From NCBI GenBank assembly GCA_002633005.1, contig NMRA01000093.1:754577-818576 (forward strand): a stretch of DNA of 64,000 nt, given 5' to 3'. How positions within the stretch are numbered: position 1 is the stretch's first letter; the number at the start of each line of letters is the position of its first letter. Below the pieces are notes generated by a model, which ran no database searches, was not told the DNA's origin, and saw only the letters and a program-made list of their open reading frames with translations. Made by a program: the position numbers and the translations under genes. The DNA comes from Phoronis australis (taxonomy: Eukaryota; Phoronida; Phoronidae). Shown one piece after another: positions 12,301-24,526 of this stretch.

Positions 12301-15300
12301 TCTATGTTTTCAGGTTAAAAGTCTGGTGTCCATGAAACAGGATAATAAACATCACTTCAGGTTCAAGACGAAGGACTTGTTCACGAGGCTCATCAGGAAA
12401 TTTGGGTAAGTTGGTCTTTGAAGCAAGAAGTAGAATTTGAACTTATTCTGTGGTAAAGTTTGGGGTTATAAATCATAGTGGTATGTTGTTTGACAATTCA
12501 TGGTAATTATCTGTGATTATGTGTGAGTGAAAAATAAGTTGGTGTGACTGAGTCATGTTCTCTGTATAGTCTTCAGCTTCTGTTCTCTCAACAAGTGACT
12601 GGCTGGATCCTGGTGTTACTGAACACACGCATGGACATGGTTTACAACGGCTTTCATGTGCTTTCAACAGGTACGAGACTATTCATGGGATGGTGCCGGA
12701 GAGCTTACAGCGAATGCTCGTGAATATCCGTAAAACGCAGGAGAGAGCCAAGAGGAAGAAGAAACAAGGTGATGAAGAGAGTGATGATGAGGAGACCAAT
12801 GTGAAGCTGAAGACTCAGCCTGAGAGGTGAGGATGCATGTCTTGGTAGCGTGTCTCTGTTACGCATCTAGACGCTGGTTCAGAGACATTGTTCTATCCTC
12901 CAGGCTAGTCACAGTCTGGTTATGTCATTCAATTGGAAGTCTGAGACATTGGAAGTCTGAGACAAGTTTGGAAAATGTTGAAAGCTACATTTTGCCCCCG
13001 TGTCTAGCTGGCTAAACACGAAAATTGAATTCGATCTTTTTGTCTTAAAAAAACTGTCTCGTGATATTGCATGCCATTTTAGAATTATATTTCTGTTACA
13101 AACTCAGGTCACTGGCAATGCGTACATGTGCCATTTTGAAATTCACAAGTTTAGAGTTGGCCAACACCAATAAACTAAAAGCATTTTCATGAGTCACTGG
13201 TGGTTTTGATGTTCTTGTTGCTAACAAACAAGATTCTACAACGGTAAGAAATATTACGAGTCCAATTTTTGAGTTGGACCAAAACTCCTAATTCCTAATA
13301 ACGTTCTAGAGAGCAATACATCATAATACCTGAAAGTTTGATATGAATCCGATCAGTGATTTCTGAGATATGATGTTCCGAAGTTAGTCAAAGTTGGACA
13401 TTTTTGTAGGGTCCTACATAACTTAACTATGTTTGTTATTTGTCAAGAATCAGGGCTTGGAATTTTCCTCTTTTAAGAGGATTTCCTCTTTTTTGATTTC
13501 GATTTCCTCTTATTTGATTCCCAGTTTCCTCGTTTTTGTCTCTTTTTTGTCATTATTTTGACTTTATTCATGCAAAAACGTTTGTATCAGTTAAAATATA
13601 CATCACAAAAAATACTTCTAGCACACAAGCTTATGTATTTGTGGTACGATACAGTCACTTGGAAAATTTTCCTCTTTTTTTGTCATTGGTCATTCCAAGC
13701 CCTGAAGAATGTAATTATTTGTAAAAAAATGTTGAATAAGGATTGCAGTCAAAGCACACTCTACCAGAGGTAAGGCAGAATATCTGAGTTTCGAAATAGC
13801 CGCAACATATTGAAATTCACTAACCTGCCAGACAGCGATCAGGTCTTTGGTGGACAGACATTCAGCGCCACCTACAGATCTCATATAATACGTACGGGAG
13901 GTTTCACCTACTGTTATCTCCGGCGTTTTAACACCTTTGCTGGTATTATAATAATTTCCACTGCTATGGAGTGGGGTGTACTAATGTCTTACAAAAAAGG
14001 CAAACCTTTTGAAATATCAAAGCATGAACAAGGACATCCCGCTGCATACATTTCGCACTAATATCTGCAACAAAACCAGCGGTTGTGGTGATAAACCAGG
14101 AGAATTTCGATTCCAGCCGATGTAAAAATTTTAAATAAATTCATTAATTTAAACTAATGAAGCGATGGAAGGGACTGACTGAAATTTGTACCTGTCCTTT
14201 AAATTAATGAACCACTTTGTAGTAATTGAATTTCTGTAAGGGCTGTTCCAGCAAAATCTGTATGGGAGGGGGGGAAGGCACTTTTATTTCGTACCCACCG
14301 CCCATATTTTTCATTTATTTCTCCAACCCATGACCCATAATTTTTTAATTATTTTTAATAGGTTAAAATATAAAATCCAGCACTTGCAAACAAATTGCCT
14401 CCAGGAGGACCTGTTAAGAACTTAGATGATTGACAGACAAGAACTAGTTGTCTTGTCCAATGTTGTCAAAAACTAAAGTAGCCTGTGAGCAATACTTTTG
14501 GCAGCCACCAGGTGTCTCTGTTCACCATGTGTCTATAATTTCAATGAACATTTTTTCAATTATAAGGATCTATGAATCTCAAACTGTCTCCACAAACTCT
14601 TTTATACTTCTATGTCAAGTGAATATTGGAACTTGTTTATCTTACTCCTCATACTTTTTATTTAAAAATCATCAATTTTCTTATATGTGTTAACACCAGT
14701 TTAGTGTTGCATAACTTTTCAATTCAATAGGATTGCAGACAAGCTCTTGGCTCAAATCAAGTTGCCCATGACTTGATTAATGGCTTAGTGAACATATTGC
14801 ACTCTGTTCACTGGCAATATGGGCTTTTTTGTATTGGGATAAGTTGAAATATATGCCAATCGCATTTTTTGAGTTTTGATTTCTTTGGAGATGTGTTGGC
14901 TGAATTAACCAACCTGTCAACGTTAACAGATCAAAAAATACTACCCATTTTTAATGCATCACTTCTTACAGGAACGACCACCCATAATTTGAGTTTTTTT
15001 CTGAAGACCACCACCCATGAATTTTTATTTCTACTGCCGTCCCCCCCCTCCCACACGGATTTTACTGGAACAGCCCTAAGTGATTTTCATGCTGTCATTA
15101 CTCTAGAGAGCACCAATGAAAAGTCCCCTATTTGTGTATTTATAATTCATGAGAAAATATTATAAGGGTGACATGATTTAAATTTCAACCATAGTAATTT
15201 ACTTTCTGAAATATTTTAAATTATGCCCAATTGTTTTTACTGTGCTGCTGGCGAGACAGTTATTTGTCGATTTTATGTTCTTTCCCAAATTAGCATATTT

Positions 15301-18300
15301 CGTTGCAGCATTGACGAGCTTCTCCAAGATTCTGACTCAGAATTGGATGAGAAACCTGATAAGATAAAACCAACAAAATCAGCGAAGAAGAAGAAGACAA
15401 AAGATGGCGCTGCTTGGCTGAAGGAAGGTGGTGATGACGATATTGTTGATTTCCTGGATCCTACTGTATCCAAGAAAGTTGTAGGTTAGTAGCTTCTGTT
15501 GTGTTTAGGACTGGTTTTATATTTATTTTTTATTTCAAAATATAAAATGAGATTACAAACATTTTTAAATCTAGTCTGCACGCCACTTGTTGGCCACTTC
15601 ACATCACCGAACGAACATAAGTCTGTAAAGATTTCTGCCCCCTCCCCTCTGGGAAATCTTTTTAGACTTATAGTCATGAGATGGCATGATGTGACCAACA
15701 TGTGGCGTGCAGACCAGACCTACGTTTATACGCCGGTTCAAGATTTACTTATTTATGTAAAATGAAATTTTTATCAAACTTATTTAAATTATGTGTATAA
15801 TGTTGTAATACTTAGTATTTGTAAGTTGAAACTTAAACAGCGAATTACAATAGATAATGAAGCTGACTTTCTATAACCGCGCCGAGGTGGTGACGTGTTA
15901 CAACTATTATTAAAATCTCTTGGTCTATTTTTACGGAGGGGAAAATCTCATAATGAAGCTGTAGCACTCTTTCATTGCACAACTTCTGTTTTTATAACTC
16001 CTGTGATGTTGTTATGTAAATAATGCATGTGTCTCAAAAATGTGAAAAACGTGGTGATAGTGTCAGTTTGAATTTCGAATTGTCAGTGATTCTGATTCTG
16101 CTTTGGGGTGGTCAGGAAGTTTTGCTTGTCCTGTGAATAATAATCACAATAATATTTGGTAATTCTTATTACAGCTACGCAACCAAGTACTTCAAAACAA
16201 GCCAGAAAACAAGGTGATAACAAAGAAGAGGATCATGGGTTCAAACTGTCGGCAGACGGACGGTTGATCATCACAGAAATGAAGGACGAGAGTAAGCTCA
16301 ATGTTGTGTCTGGAACACATCTTGTTGAAATTTTGTCTGAATCTTGGTTTTGATGCTTACTATTACACGTCTGTTAGAAAACATTATTTGGTAATTAGTA
16401 ACTTGTTTTATGGTACTCCGCTTTCCATGAAAGTTGTGTATCACTTGGAACTCATCAATGTTCATAAATATTAACTGTTCTGCAAATTACCCAAGGTCTT
16501 CCATTTTTCTGAGATTAGTAGAACCAACTTGGCAAGTTATGTAAATGAAGATGTGAAATGGACTTAAGTGGGTCATCTTGAAAATGTTTACTGAATTGTG
16601 ATGAAGCTTGGTAGGGTATATGGGAATAAGCGTGTTTGTCTGGTAGTTGGAGATTGCTGCCATAACCTGATATACTTCTGAGCATTTCACAAGACGCAGT
16701 TGCTTAACTTACATCTGAGTATAAAGGTTGCATGTTGCTGTTGTTGTTTTCAGGTGCTGATAAACCAAAGAAGTCCAACCCAATAGATGATGTGGATGAG
16801 TTAATGGACGCCATGAGCCACTACTCTAAGGTAAAAGTTCTCATTGTAATCAAAAGTGTGGTTTGTTTTTATACAGGCTTCAAAAACTGCATTCGCCTCA
16901 AAATCAGAGTCGCCAGGCTCACCAATGAGAAATCACCGTGACTTTCTTGAGTATGCTGGTGTTGTTTTTGCTTGGGACACTGAATACTGCAACACTGTCG
17001 TCTTATTGTGTGTTGTTTCAGTCACCACAAATGCAAAGTCTCGCCATTTTTTATTTACCCATCTTAAAGACTTTGCCGTGATTGGATACTCTCCTTAGTG
17101 AGACCTGGAAATTTCCAGTGAAGCTGATATCTAAGCAACGGCTGATGAGCTTATTTTTATGAATTAATTACTGGTAATGCCATAATGCACATAACAATTT
17201 ATTGTTGTTGCCATGGTCAAGGTCATTTTAAGTGTTAGTTTTTCATTAGACTGAAAATACTGTTTCATAGCAGAAGGTCCTCAACAGCCCCCATTGACTC
17301 TCTACAGGAAACAATTGTTTTGTTTTAGAAAGCTCACTAGAGGAGGTAAATAGTTGATGAATCAAAAAGCACATGACATTGCAGATACTTTTACAGAGTA
17401 TGTGTTGGTGACTAACATCAACAATCATGGGTCTTGTTGCCATTGAAAGTTCTTGCATTAAAATGTCAAAAATTTTAAAACAGTTTTGTTTGCTCATTTT
17501 TTTATTGCAATTGTTATTGTTTCTCCGTTTCACAGAAGAATCGCAAAAGGAAGTTGTCTGCAGGTGATAATGACGAAGAGGTGGAATCGATGCCCAAGTA
17601 CAAAGGTAGGACTGTGACTTGTATCACTGTCTCGAGCAATCTTGTGATTAGATCGAGAAGTATGAGTCACTTTGGTTTTTGGATTTTATTATTTTTATTC
17701 ATTTATTAAAAACGCAAAAGCAATGTACACTCACGTGTTCACAACACACCACACTCATGCTCGCGTATTTCAAGACCTGCCAACAGAATTAACACCCGTA
17801 CGTACTCAAGAAAACAAAAGAACCAGGACCATCTATTACTACATTTTTCGTATTCACGATTTCTGAAATGCAGATATTTTTCCCTGTGAATGGCTCCTTG
17901 AACATTTCGATTGAAGGAGAAGCATTTTGAAGCGGTAGATGTGTCATATTTTCCCAGACAGATGAGTAAATAAATTGTATCTGAGTTGTGTAATTTGCCA
18001 AAGAAAACGACTGTAGACGAGAGATCAAGTAAAGATTGTGTTTTAGCAAATAACCAATGACTGATTGCAAACCAGAAATAATTGGTCGCAACACAATTCC
18101 AGTAGAGATGGGTCATATTTTCTGATTCTTTTTTACAAAGTGTTCAGCGATTTGACTGCTTGACACCCATTTTGACAACTTCTTGGAAATTAATGTTTAT
18201 TTGATTAGTTCTGTGTTAATTAACTTGACTATAGGTATGTGCTAATGAACACCATGCTGTGTGTTCTCTATGGTAATCCTTTGTGTTGACACTATTAGTA

Positions 18301-19627
18301 TGTTTACCTAAATGTTGCTGAGTGAAAGAGAATACACTCACCTGTCCCCTCATATTGCACAGTTACATGTTACATTTACTTGTTCTTGGTTATGAGGCTT
18401 AAGTTCCATCGCCATTTCGTTTTTGTTTGCCTCTCGCATGCAGTGTCCTGAGGCGGTTCTGTTCAAGTGCTCATAAAGCAAGACGTGTTTGTTCCCTTTC
18501 AGCTGGTGGTACCGGTATACACAGACCTCTGGGCAAGAACAAACCAGATGCTGGTTCTGAATATAGGTCAAAGGTCAGTTGTTGCTATAATGACTGGTTA
18601 CTGTTACCTTTGTTGCGTGAAGTTACTTTTATGATTATTAGTATCAGTTGTAATTGTAATCCACTCTGATGTCTGGTGCGCCTGGTGTTTCACGTTGTTC
18701 ATTTGAAGACTACTGGTGCTGTGCATAAAGCAGTTTGGACTTTGATGATGTGACGGTATGACTCAGTTTGGCCGGTAGAGTCAATTTTAGTTGTTCATTT
18801 CAGAAAGCTGGTGGCGATGTAAAAAAGAAAGGGGCGCCAGACCCCTACGCCTACGTACCTCTGAGCTTCCAAAGTTTGAATAAAAGGTACGTATTGTTGC
18901 ATGAAGTTTCGTGGAGTTGAAGTACAAAAACTGATACCAGATGAATATCTTTCACGGCTACCATTTCATTAACACAAGCAACCATGACAAAGCATCGAGT
19001 GTTAATTGCGTTGCCTGTAAATGCTGCCTTACAGTAAAACTTGCCTAAGTTTGACATGCATAAGTTAGCTTTTTGCTTAACTTGGATGACGTTGAGCAGT
19101 GTCGTTGTACCAAGTTGTGCTTCGGACTCTTTAGATAAGTCAGATTTCACCCAATTCACAATACTTGGATGCAATCTCGCGGTCTGATTGGATCCGACGT
19201 ACGCGACTTTTGCTGTACTCAACTAGTGTCTAGTTATGTGCCCACATATTTCTACAGGGGTGCTTATTGCCATAATTGTGACTGTTTACCATTATGTCCT
19301 ACAAGAGATAGTTGCTGGATATACTGCACTAGTCATCAATACCAGTTTGTGTCACACTCAGGTCTGTGACGCTAATAAATCTATGAAAATTGCAGCTCAT
19401 TGGCAAATTTAAAAATGAATTGTTTGGTGGAGGCTTTGTGTGTTTTACTTGACTTTGATGTTTTTGTAGGAATTAATTGTCTTAACGATATCCTGTGCAT
19501 TGACAGATTTGTTCTGCGTTCCAGGAAACGTGCAAAAAATAAGGGTCAGTTTGCTAACTTGGTGAAGGGTGCGAAGAAGGGGGCATTGCAGGGGAAGAAA
19601 GCCAAGGCACGTCAGAATAAGAAGTAA
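339..19627 (+). CDS. RRP12: RRP12-like ribosomal RNA processing protein, 5' incomplete, 24 exons
   Basis: HEAT-repeat ribosome-biogenesis factor; the yeast and human family acts in 40S/60S precursor maturation and export. Exons: 339-437, 1510-1601, 2354-2465, 3012-3191, 3650-3828, 4280-4401, 4616-4731, 5914-6037, 6388-6539, 7157-7224, 7584-7677, 8721-8873, 9709-9898 (second copy 10597-10786), 11264-11371, 11894-12051, 12314-12405, 12671-12826, 15309-15484, 16175-16291, 16754-16830, 17536-17605, 18503-18573, 18804-18886, 19525-19627. All junctions are AG/GT and phases agree, giving 963 residues and a TAA stop. Diagnostic stretches match human RRP12 as I remember it: [21 protein letters not shown] ([10 protein letters not shown] here), [35 protein letters not shown] and PDPYAYVPL. 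The NUC173/RRP12HD region should lie in about exons 2-8. The tail is acidic then lysine-rich ([17 protein letters not shown]), as in the family. About 330 N-terminal residues are upstream of the window. The first 338 bases are intron with no exon I can recognise. Confidence 0.95.
1705..1793. repeat. 30-bp tandem repeat, three copies, RRP12 intron 2
   Basis: Units at 1705-1734 and 1735-1764 are identical (ACAGTACAAGACTAAAGTAA at the start). The third, from 1765, is diverged. Confidence 0.8.
6640..6960. repeat. Dispersed repeat with tRNA-like box B, RRP12 intron 9
   Basis: On the minus strand the segment contains GGTTTGAATCC, like a polymerase III box B. The following part (GTCACCAGC, TGTCAATTTATAATAAAAT) aligns with a second copy at 31940-32200. 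It is likely an old SINE-like element; no clear ends are visible. Confidence 0.4.
9250..10004. repeat. Left copy of near-identical block containing RRP12 exon 13
   Basis: This 755-base block, with exon 13 at 9709-9898, recurs at 10006-10892 after a single n. The exon copies differ by only two synonymous changes (CGA/CGG and CGT/CGC); the flanking introns differ by small indels. The block ends with TCACCAAATGAC immediately before the n, and the same string ends the right copy before unique sequence resumes. I infer the end of one contig overlapping its allelic partner. Confidence 0.88.
9280..9529. mobile_element. Older copy of the TTTCCTCTT-rich MITE family (RRP12 intron 12)
   Basis: It shares colinear sequence with 13451-13704: TTGGAATTTTCCT near the left, GATTTCCTCTTATTTG, TTATTCATG, a CACACA segment, AACGATACA, and TTTTGTCATT near the right. 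Terminal repeats have decayed and no target duplication is clear. It lies within the left haplotype block. Confidence 0.5.
10005..10005. other. Single-base assembly gap (n)
   Basis: One n sits exactly at the junction of the two exon 13 blocks. This looks like a scaffold join of overlapping contigs rather than an ambiguous base call. Confidence 0.85.
10006..10892. repeat. Right copy of RRP12 exon 13 block (probable alternative haplotype)
   Basis: This 887-base block with exon 13 at 10597-10786 pairs with 9250-10004. It carries an extra segment of about 100 bases near 10370-10470 and a small internal duplication near 10195-10240 that the left copy lacks. Splicing both exon copies in series would shift the frame, because the exon starts in phase 0 and ends in phase 1, and would meet a TAA inside the second copy. 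Only one copy can be used per transcript. Confidence 0.88.
10036..10317. mobile_element. Second-haplotype copy of the same older MITE
   Basis: Counterpart of 9280-9529 in the right haplotype block. It differs by a small tandem duplication of TATTTATTTCTTTCACACAA and several substitutions, which shows how far the two haplotypes diverge. Confidence 0.5.
13451..13704. mobile_element. hAT-like MITE, about 254 bp, in RRP12 intron 17
   Basis: The element starts CAGGGCTTGGAAT and ends with its exact inverse ATTCCAAGCCCTG (13-bp perfect terminal inverted repeats). It is flanked by the direct repeat AAGAAT on both sides (13445-13450 and 13705-13710), a candidate 6-bp target-site duplication. The interior is a pyrimidine-rich series of GATTTCCTCTT-like motifs on the plus strand with no coding capacity. 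CAGGG ends suggest the hAT superfamily, although a 6-bp duplication is shorter than the usual 8. It is related to the copies at 9280-9529 and 10036-10317. Confidence 0.65.
14240..15076. mobile_element. PIF/Harbinger-like MITE, 837 bp, in RRP12 intron 17
   Basis: Termini are 35-bp inverted repeats (14240-14274 and 15042-15076) beginning GGGCTGTTCCAG, with three mismatches. They are flanked by the trinucleotide TAA at 14237-14239 and 15077-15079. A 3-bp TAA duplication with GGG-starting ends is typical of PIF/Harbinger. The interior is AT-rich, with CCACCCAT-type subrepeats beside both ends, and I see no transposase. An ISL2EU-type origin is an alternative. Confidence 0.65.
15570..15718. repeat. 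Short inverted-repeat element in RRP12 intron 18
   Basis: A left arm at 15570-15597 containing TCTGCACGCCACTTGTTGG faces a right arm at 15691-15718 containing CCAACATGTGGCGTGCAGA. The arms match over about 28 bp with a few mismatches and are separated by about 93 bp. A single related arm (CACGCCATCTGTTGGCCAC) occurs at about 23702-23720 downstream of RRP12. This may be a small foldback element. Confidence 0.5.
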
Positions 19628-19674
19628 TGATGTGAAGGTACCAGTCTTCAGCCGACTGTTAGATGACTTTGCCA

Positions 19675-19784
19675 TGGACTGGAGGGGAAACTGTCCTGGA
19701 CTGGAGGGGAAACTGTCTTGGACTGGAGGGAAAACTGCCATGGACTGGAGCGGAAACTGCCATGGAGTGGAGGCAAAATTTGAA
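19675..19784 (+). repeat. 22-bp tandem repeat in RRP12 3' UTR, five copies
   Basis: Five consecutive 22-bp units (TGGACTGGAGGGGAAACTG at the start) begin 48 bases after the stop codon. Divergence increases towards the last unit. Confidence 0.8.
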
Positions 19785-19916
19785 GGCTGTGTTTAATTAG
19801 TAGATGGGGTTTACATATTCAGCACTTGCTTTAGTGTAAAATGTATCTTCGCTCATTCTCAGTTCTTAGTCTATAATTGTCAGTCAAGTGGTGCAGAGGG
19901 AACAGTTGACAGCTTT

Positions 19917-19922
19917 ATTAAA
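19917..19922 (+). terminator. Candidate RRP12 polyadenylation signal ATTAAA
   Basis: ATTAAA lies 290 bases after the RRP12 stop. It is the nearest standard signal variant I noticed. Transcript evidence is absent, so later cleavage is possible. Confidence 0.4.
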
Positions 19923-22900
19923 AGTTTTCAAAAATTGTTGAGCCGGGCTAGTGTACAATACCTGGTAGACAAAGTGTTTTTTAACGCCTTCCTGTGTTCT
20001 CGAGCAAGACTTAGAAATCGAATGAGCGTCCATTTCTCTTGTGAATGTGTTAATCACCTGTATTTTATTTATTGTGTTTCACAACCACACATTTGTGAAT
20101 TTGGTTTAACACATAGCTTTGTTTTGTTTGATAAGAAGTGTTACAGTATGCCTTTCTCACAGAGATGTGATTTATAAATGCTTCAATATGAGAGATATAC
20201 AGAGCAAAGTGAATGCAGGTTGGTTCACTGAAGTGTCTGTGGCGTGAAAACACTTGTGCAAAAGGGTTGTGGTTCTGTCTTGGAATGTTGAGCTGTTCTT
20301 GTTATGGTTAAATTGTACCTTGTTATATCAAGGATTAAGTAACGAGCTGAACGTTGTGTTACTTGCAGGTTTGCAGGTCAAATATTTATTTTAAGCCGAT
20401 TTGAACCTGTCTTGCTAACTGTTGTTTGATGACCTTATACCATTATAAAGGCGGTAACATAAATGAATTCTGTTGATACAATGTTTTGATCACTCTGAGA
20501 AGTCGCATCCATGCCATAAATTGCCAAATGTAACGAACGGCTAAACTTATCGACTTAAATTTGTCTGTCACAAGAATCCTTACATGGTGTTCAATTCAGA
20601 TCCCCCAACTACTTCCAGTGTTTCATGATCTTACTGTCATGCACTACGGTCATTGGTAAGAAAAAGTGACTTCCCATACGATTCGAGGGATTGCGTTTTC
20701 TTATACTTCAACTTGTTTCAATGAGATTCTTGGGCTTGAGATTGTTATCCAAAGCCAGCCTCACTAAGTGAGTTATTCACAGCAGACTGAATGTGCTCTC
20801 AAGCACCACGTAATTGTCATGTCTTCTCCTGTCTAGAATTATTTCATCAAAGTTAAGAACAAGTTGATGCGAGTTTTTGTGGTAAGTTGTCAAAATCAAA
20901 ACTTTATTTTCTTTGTTCACCCGTGCACTGTATATTTGACAGCTTAATGAATGTGTTGCCATTGGTAACAGCGTTGCCATTGGTAACAGTAATTAACGGC
21001 TTAATACCTGATACAAGTTCTTTGTGGTATTTGAAGAGTTACTTACGCGTGCCACTCATTAAAGCCATGTACATTGAATGCAGTCCTCTGAAAATAAGCC
21101 TTAAACTATTCGTGTAATATATCAAACGCGTTGCCTATAAGCAAACAGTTGAAAGTCAGAGGTCACCACTGAGGTCAGAGTGCAGGAGTGAGTGGAGTTC
21201 AGGTTCTGTAACAATTAAAGTTTTTGCTTTGTGGTAACAGTAGATTTCCACCACTTACCTGCCCACTCTAATCCTGAAAAATTTGAAAACTTGAATTTGG
21301 ATGTGCCTGTTTGTTCCAGTAACTGTAAAAGTTTGTGAGAGAACCTTCACACAGCTTTCTTAATTGGTTGACAGCAGATGAAAAACGAAAACATGAGAAA
21401 GTGTGGAAATTTATTTTTTTCACATTTTGTCTGGTGTAAAAATTCAAAAAGAACCAAGCCACAGCCTGAGAACATGTACCTGAAAATATGAGACAAAACC
21501 TATTTATGTTACAATATTTCCTTTGTCATGACTAAACCCTGTTTTAATTTCCATCCAGAACCACTCGGAACACCTCAGGTATTTTCATAGCCCCAAATTA
21601 TGTCTCGGAAGTGTTTCATATCTGCCCACATACGAAATCAACACTGCAAAGGGATTTGGTCTAGAAACTGAAGTGATGGCAAGTCTCTAAAGACCTGTGC
21701 AACGTCATTCTCAATTCATAGTCGGCCTCCCTAATGTTAATTTTTGTTTGAGCCTGTTATTCATTGGGGTATCCTGGCACATTAGATTGCTTTCTCCATT
21801 TTGACTGCTTTTATGACTGAAATTTGCACATGTGCAAATATGAAATGCACAATGAGGCATAACTTGGGGCTTTGAAACTACCCGAGGTGTACGATTCACA
21901 TGTAGAAATATGACGAGTACAAAATAACGATGGGTTCAATTCAGAAAAAATTAGTAACAAAATGTGACAAGGTTTACAAAATGAACTATTGGTTAACTAC
22001 ACTATCAAAATCGCGTCTGACTGACAAACAAGCATTTCACCAATCACAAAACAACGCAGACCATGTAGAACTTCAATGTATTACTGTTGCTAGCAACAAA
22101 AGAACAAAATCAGATGCATTGTGGGAACTTTTGATTTCTAAATACAGTAACTCTTCACTTATTTAACTGACAATATGGCTGAAAATTGAAATTCTATTTT
22201 TCTCAAAATTCTTCAAAACTAAAAAGAAGAAAATTTTACAAATACCATGGTTTGTACTGTGTTTAACCAGTCTTTGAAAACTGACATTTTTGAGCGAAAT
22301 GAGCAAAGAATTACTGTACTTTTTCCCATGGAATTGGCCATCTCAAGGCCAACAAAGATTACTATAACTGGAGTGCACAGATATTTATTACACCGATGCA
22401 CAGCAAAATGCCCAGGAACAGTCGAGCTTCACATTCGCATCACATACTGGCATTCGATGACCTCAACCACTTCGTTCTTTACTGCGAATGAAAATCAATA
22501 TTTGGTCTTACCAATGAATTCATGCCAAAATGTCAATCGTCCCAACAGAGCAAATAAATGCACTTGAGAACTAAATTCCAAAATTTGATACTAAGGTAAT
22601 TTGAAATCCAACAGTTTCTAGATCAGATGCATAATTGGACACCGAAACCGAACATAAAACAATTAGCCCACACCACACTAAAAGTAAGCACTTATTCAAT
22701 CTCCAAATTGGTTATTTTTAACAGTATCTATGGCGTGGTTTCTACCACAAAGACATTCTAGCTCTGAAAGTAACGTGCATTGGGAAGCTCCAATTGCTAA
22801 CAGTACTAGAATGCTTTTGTTACCAAAGACCAAATTTCTTAAACTTTTAGAGGAAAAGCATGAAGCTATTTAGTTTTCAAATTATTATTGAGCAAGGAAA

Positions 22901-24526
22901 CTTGGTATGTGGGCAAAACTATTCCCATATGTTCGCATGAATGATTGGGTTTTTCTAAATCCCACGATTTTCAAAGGAGATTGCCAAATTATACACAAAC
23001 ACGCAAATTCTGTTTCATTATTCCTTTAGCTGAAAAGCAAAAGTTCAACTGTCAAAATTCAGGTCATCCGTCTTTTCAAGGAATGGTCATTGTCGATATC
23101 TCGGGCTCAAAGGTCTCAAAACAAACATTCACACGGTTTTGAAATTAAGAGAATAAAGAAATAGAATTTTCAAGTGAACAAATCATGTTCGTGGAAATAA
23201 CGGCAATCTCTGTGGACAATAGAGATTTCTCAAGAAACGGCGCAGTCACACCTGACCATTATGAACATCTGAGTATTATTTTTGTACACATAAGGTTTCT
23301 GTAATCACCAATCTGGTTTTCAAAATCACAGTTTCATGGATGTACTAACAGACCTATTGCAAGCTCCACCCCTTGCGAAAAGTCGGGTAAAATGGCGGCA
23401 TGGAAACGAAGGTGTCAAGAATGCTGTGTTCCGATTGGTCAGTTAAGCCGTCACTCAGAATCCTGGCGATAGGTCAATTCATAAAAAGTAATTTAAGAAA
23501 TCCAATCTATGGTAACGAAGTTGAACCTTTACTGTAACTAACTGACTCTTATTGTCTTTGATCCCTTAAGCAGAGAAATTTAAGACTTTTTGTCAGTGCA
23601 CTTTTGATTTTGCTGGTCTTTCGTGAAAAGACAAGAATATAATAATATGTCAATCTCAATGTGGCATGGAACATATGTTGCAAACATTTAAGACCTGTCA
23701 GCACGCCATCTGTTGGCCACATGCAAGCAGACTACAACGACCAGATTATGGCAGTACACCTAGAATTATTTATGCAGACATTTGTTGCAAGGTCACGCTG
23801 TGCAGAAAACGATCAGCTCTTAGGCAAAAGCTTTTGAAAACAATCTCGCCACTTGTCACATGTATGCTGTGTCTATGACTGGCACTTCTGCATAGGGTTT
23901 TGTGTACAACAGGTTATGTGATGTCCGAGCACCCGTCAATGCACTCCGTTATTGGTATAGGACAAGCGTATACAAAAAATCAGAGTGTGTGTGCACAGAG
24001 TTTTAGACACATCAGACAATGCATTACAGATTCTGAAACTTTCCAATGCGACTAGCGAAGATGGCAGCATGCAAGTAATAAGGCACAATTTCCAATTATT
24101 GTAACACCATCTCAAACATGCATGTCTCTTAGAAAACTAATCTCTTTACAAAGTAGCAAAATGCAATTAAGGGGTATGCTTAAAACAGCTCTGAATTAAG
24201 TTTCAACACTACAACGGGTTGATAATTTGTCTGTCACCAGACTTGATTATTCAAATGAAAGCTTACAAATAATGTCCTTTTGCAGACGGTATTTTTTCAG
24301 ACCCCCATAAAACAAGCTCAAGCATTCCCAGGAAAAGTCGGTTCTTTCCATTTTGGCTCTGACATTTGCCTCGCAGCGGGACAAATCAACCACCAGCTAT
24401 ACTGCCACTGCTGAATAACCAGGGTACTGATACAGCATGCAGCACGCCCTGTTGTCATGGACCTTATGCAGCGATTGGCTGGCAGCATTGATGTATACAA
24501 GGGAGATAACTACAGCAGATTGTGTG
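19923..24526. other. Convergent interval between RRP12 and XPO7, including XPO7 3' UTR
   Basis: No coding exon is recognisable on either strand. The right part must contain the XPO7 3' UTR, but I did not find a convincing poly(A) signal for it. Visible items are an 18-bp direct repeat at 20955-20989 whose unit GTTGCCATTGGTAAC is almost palindromic, and a solitary arm of the short inverted-repeat family near 23702. Confidence 0.6.
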
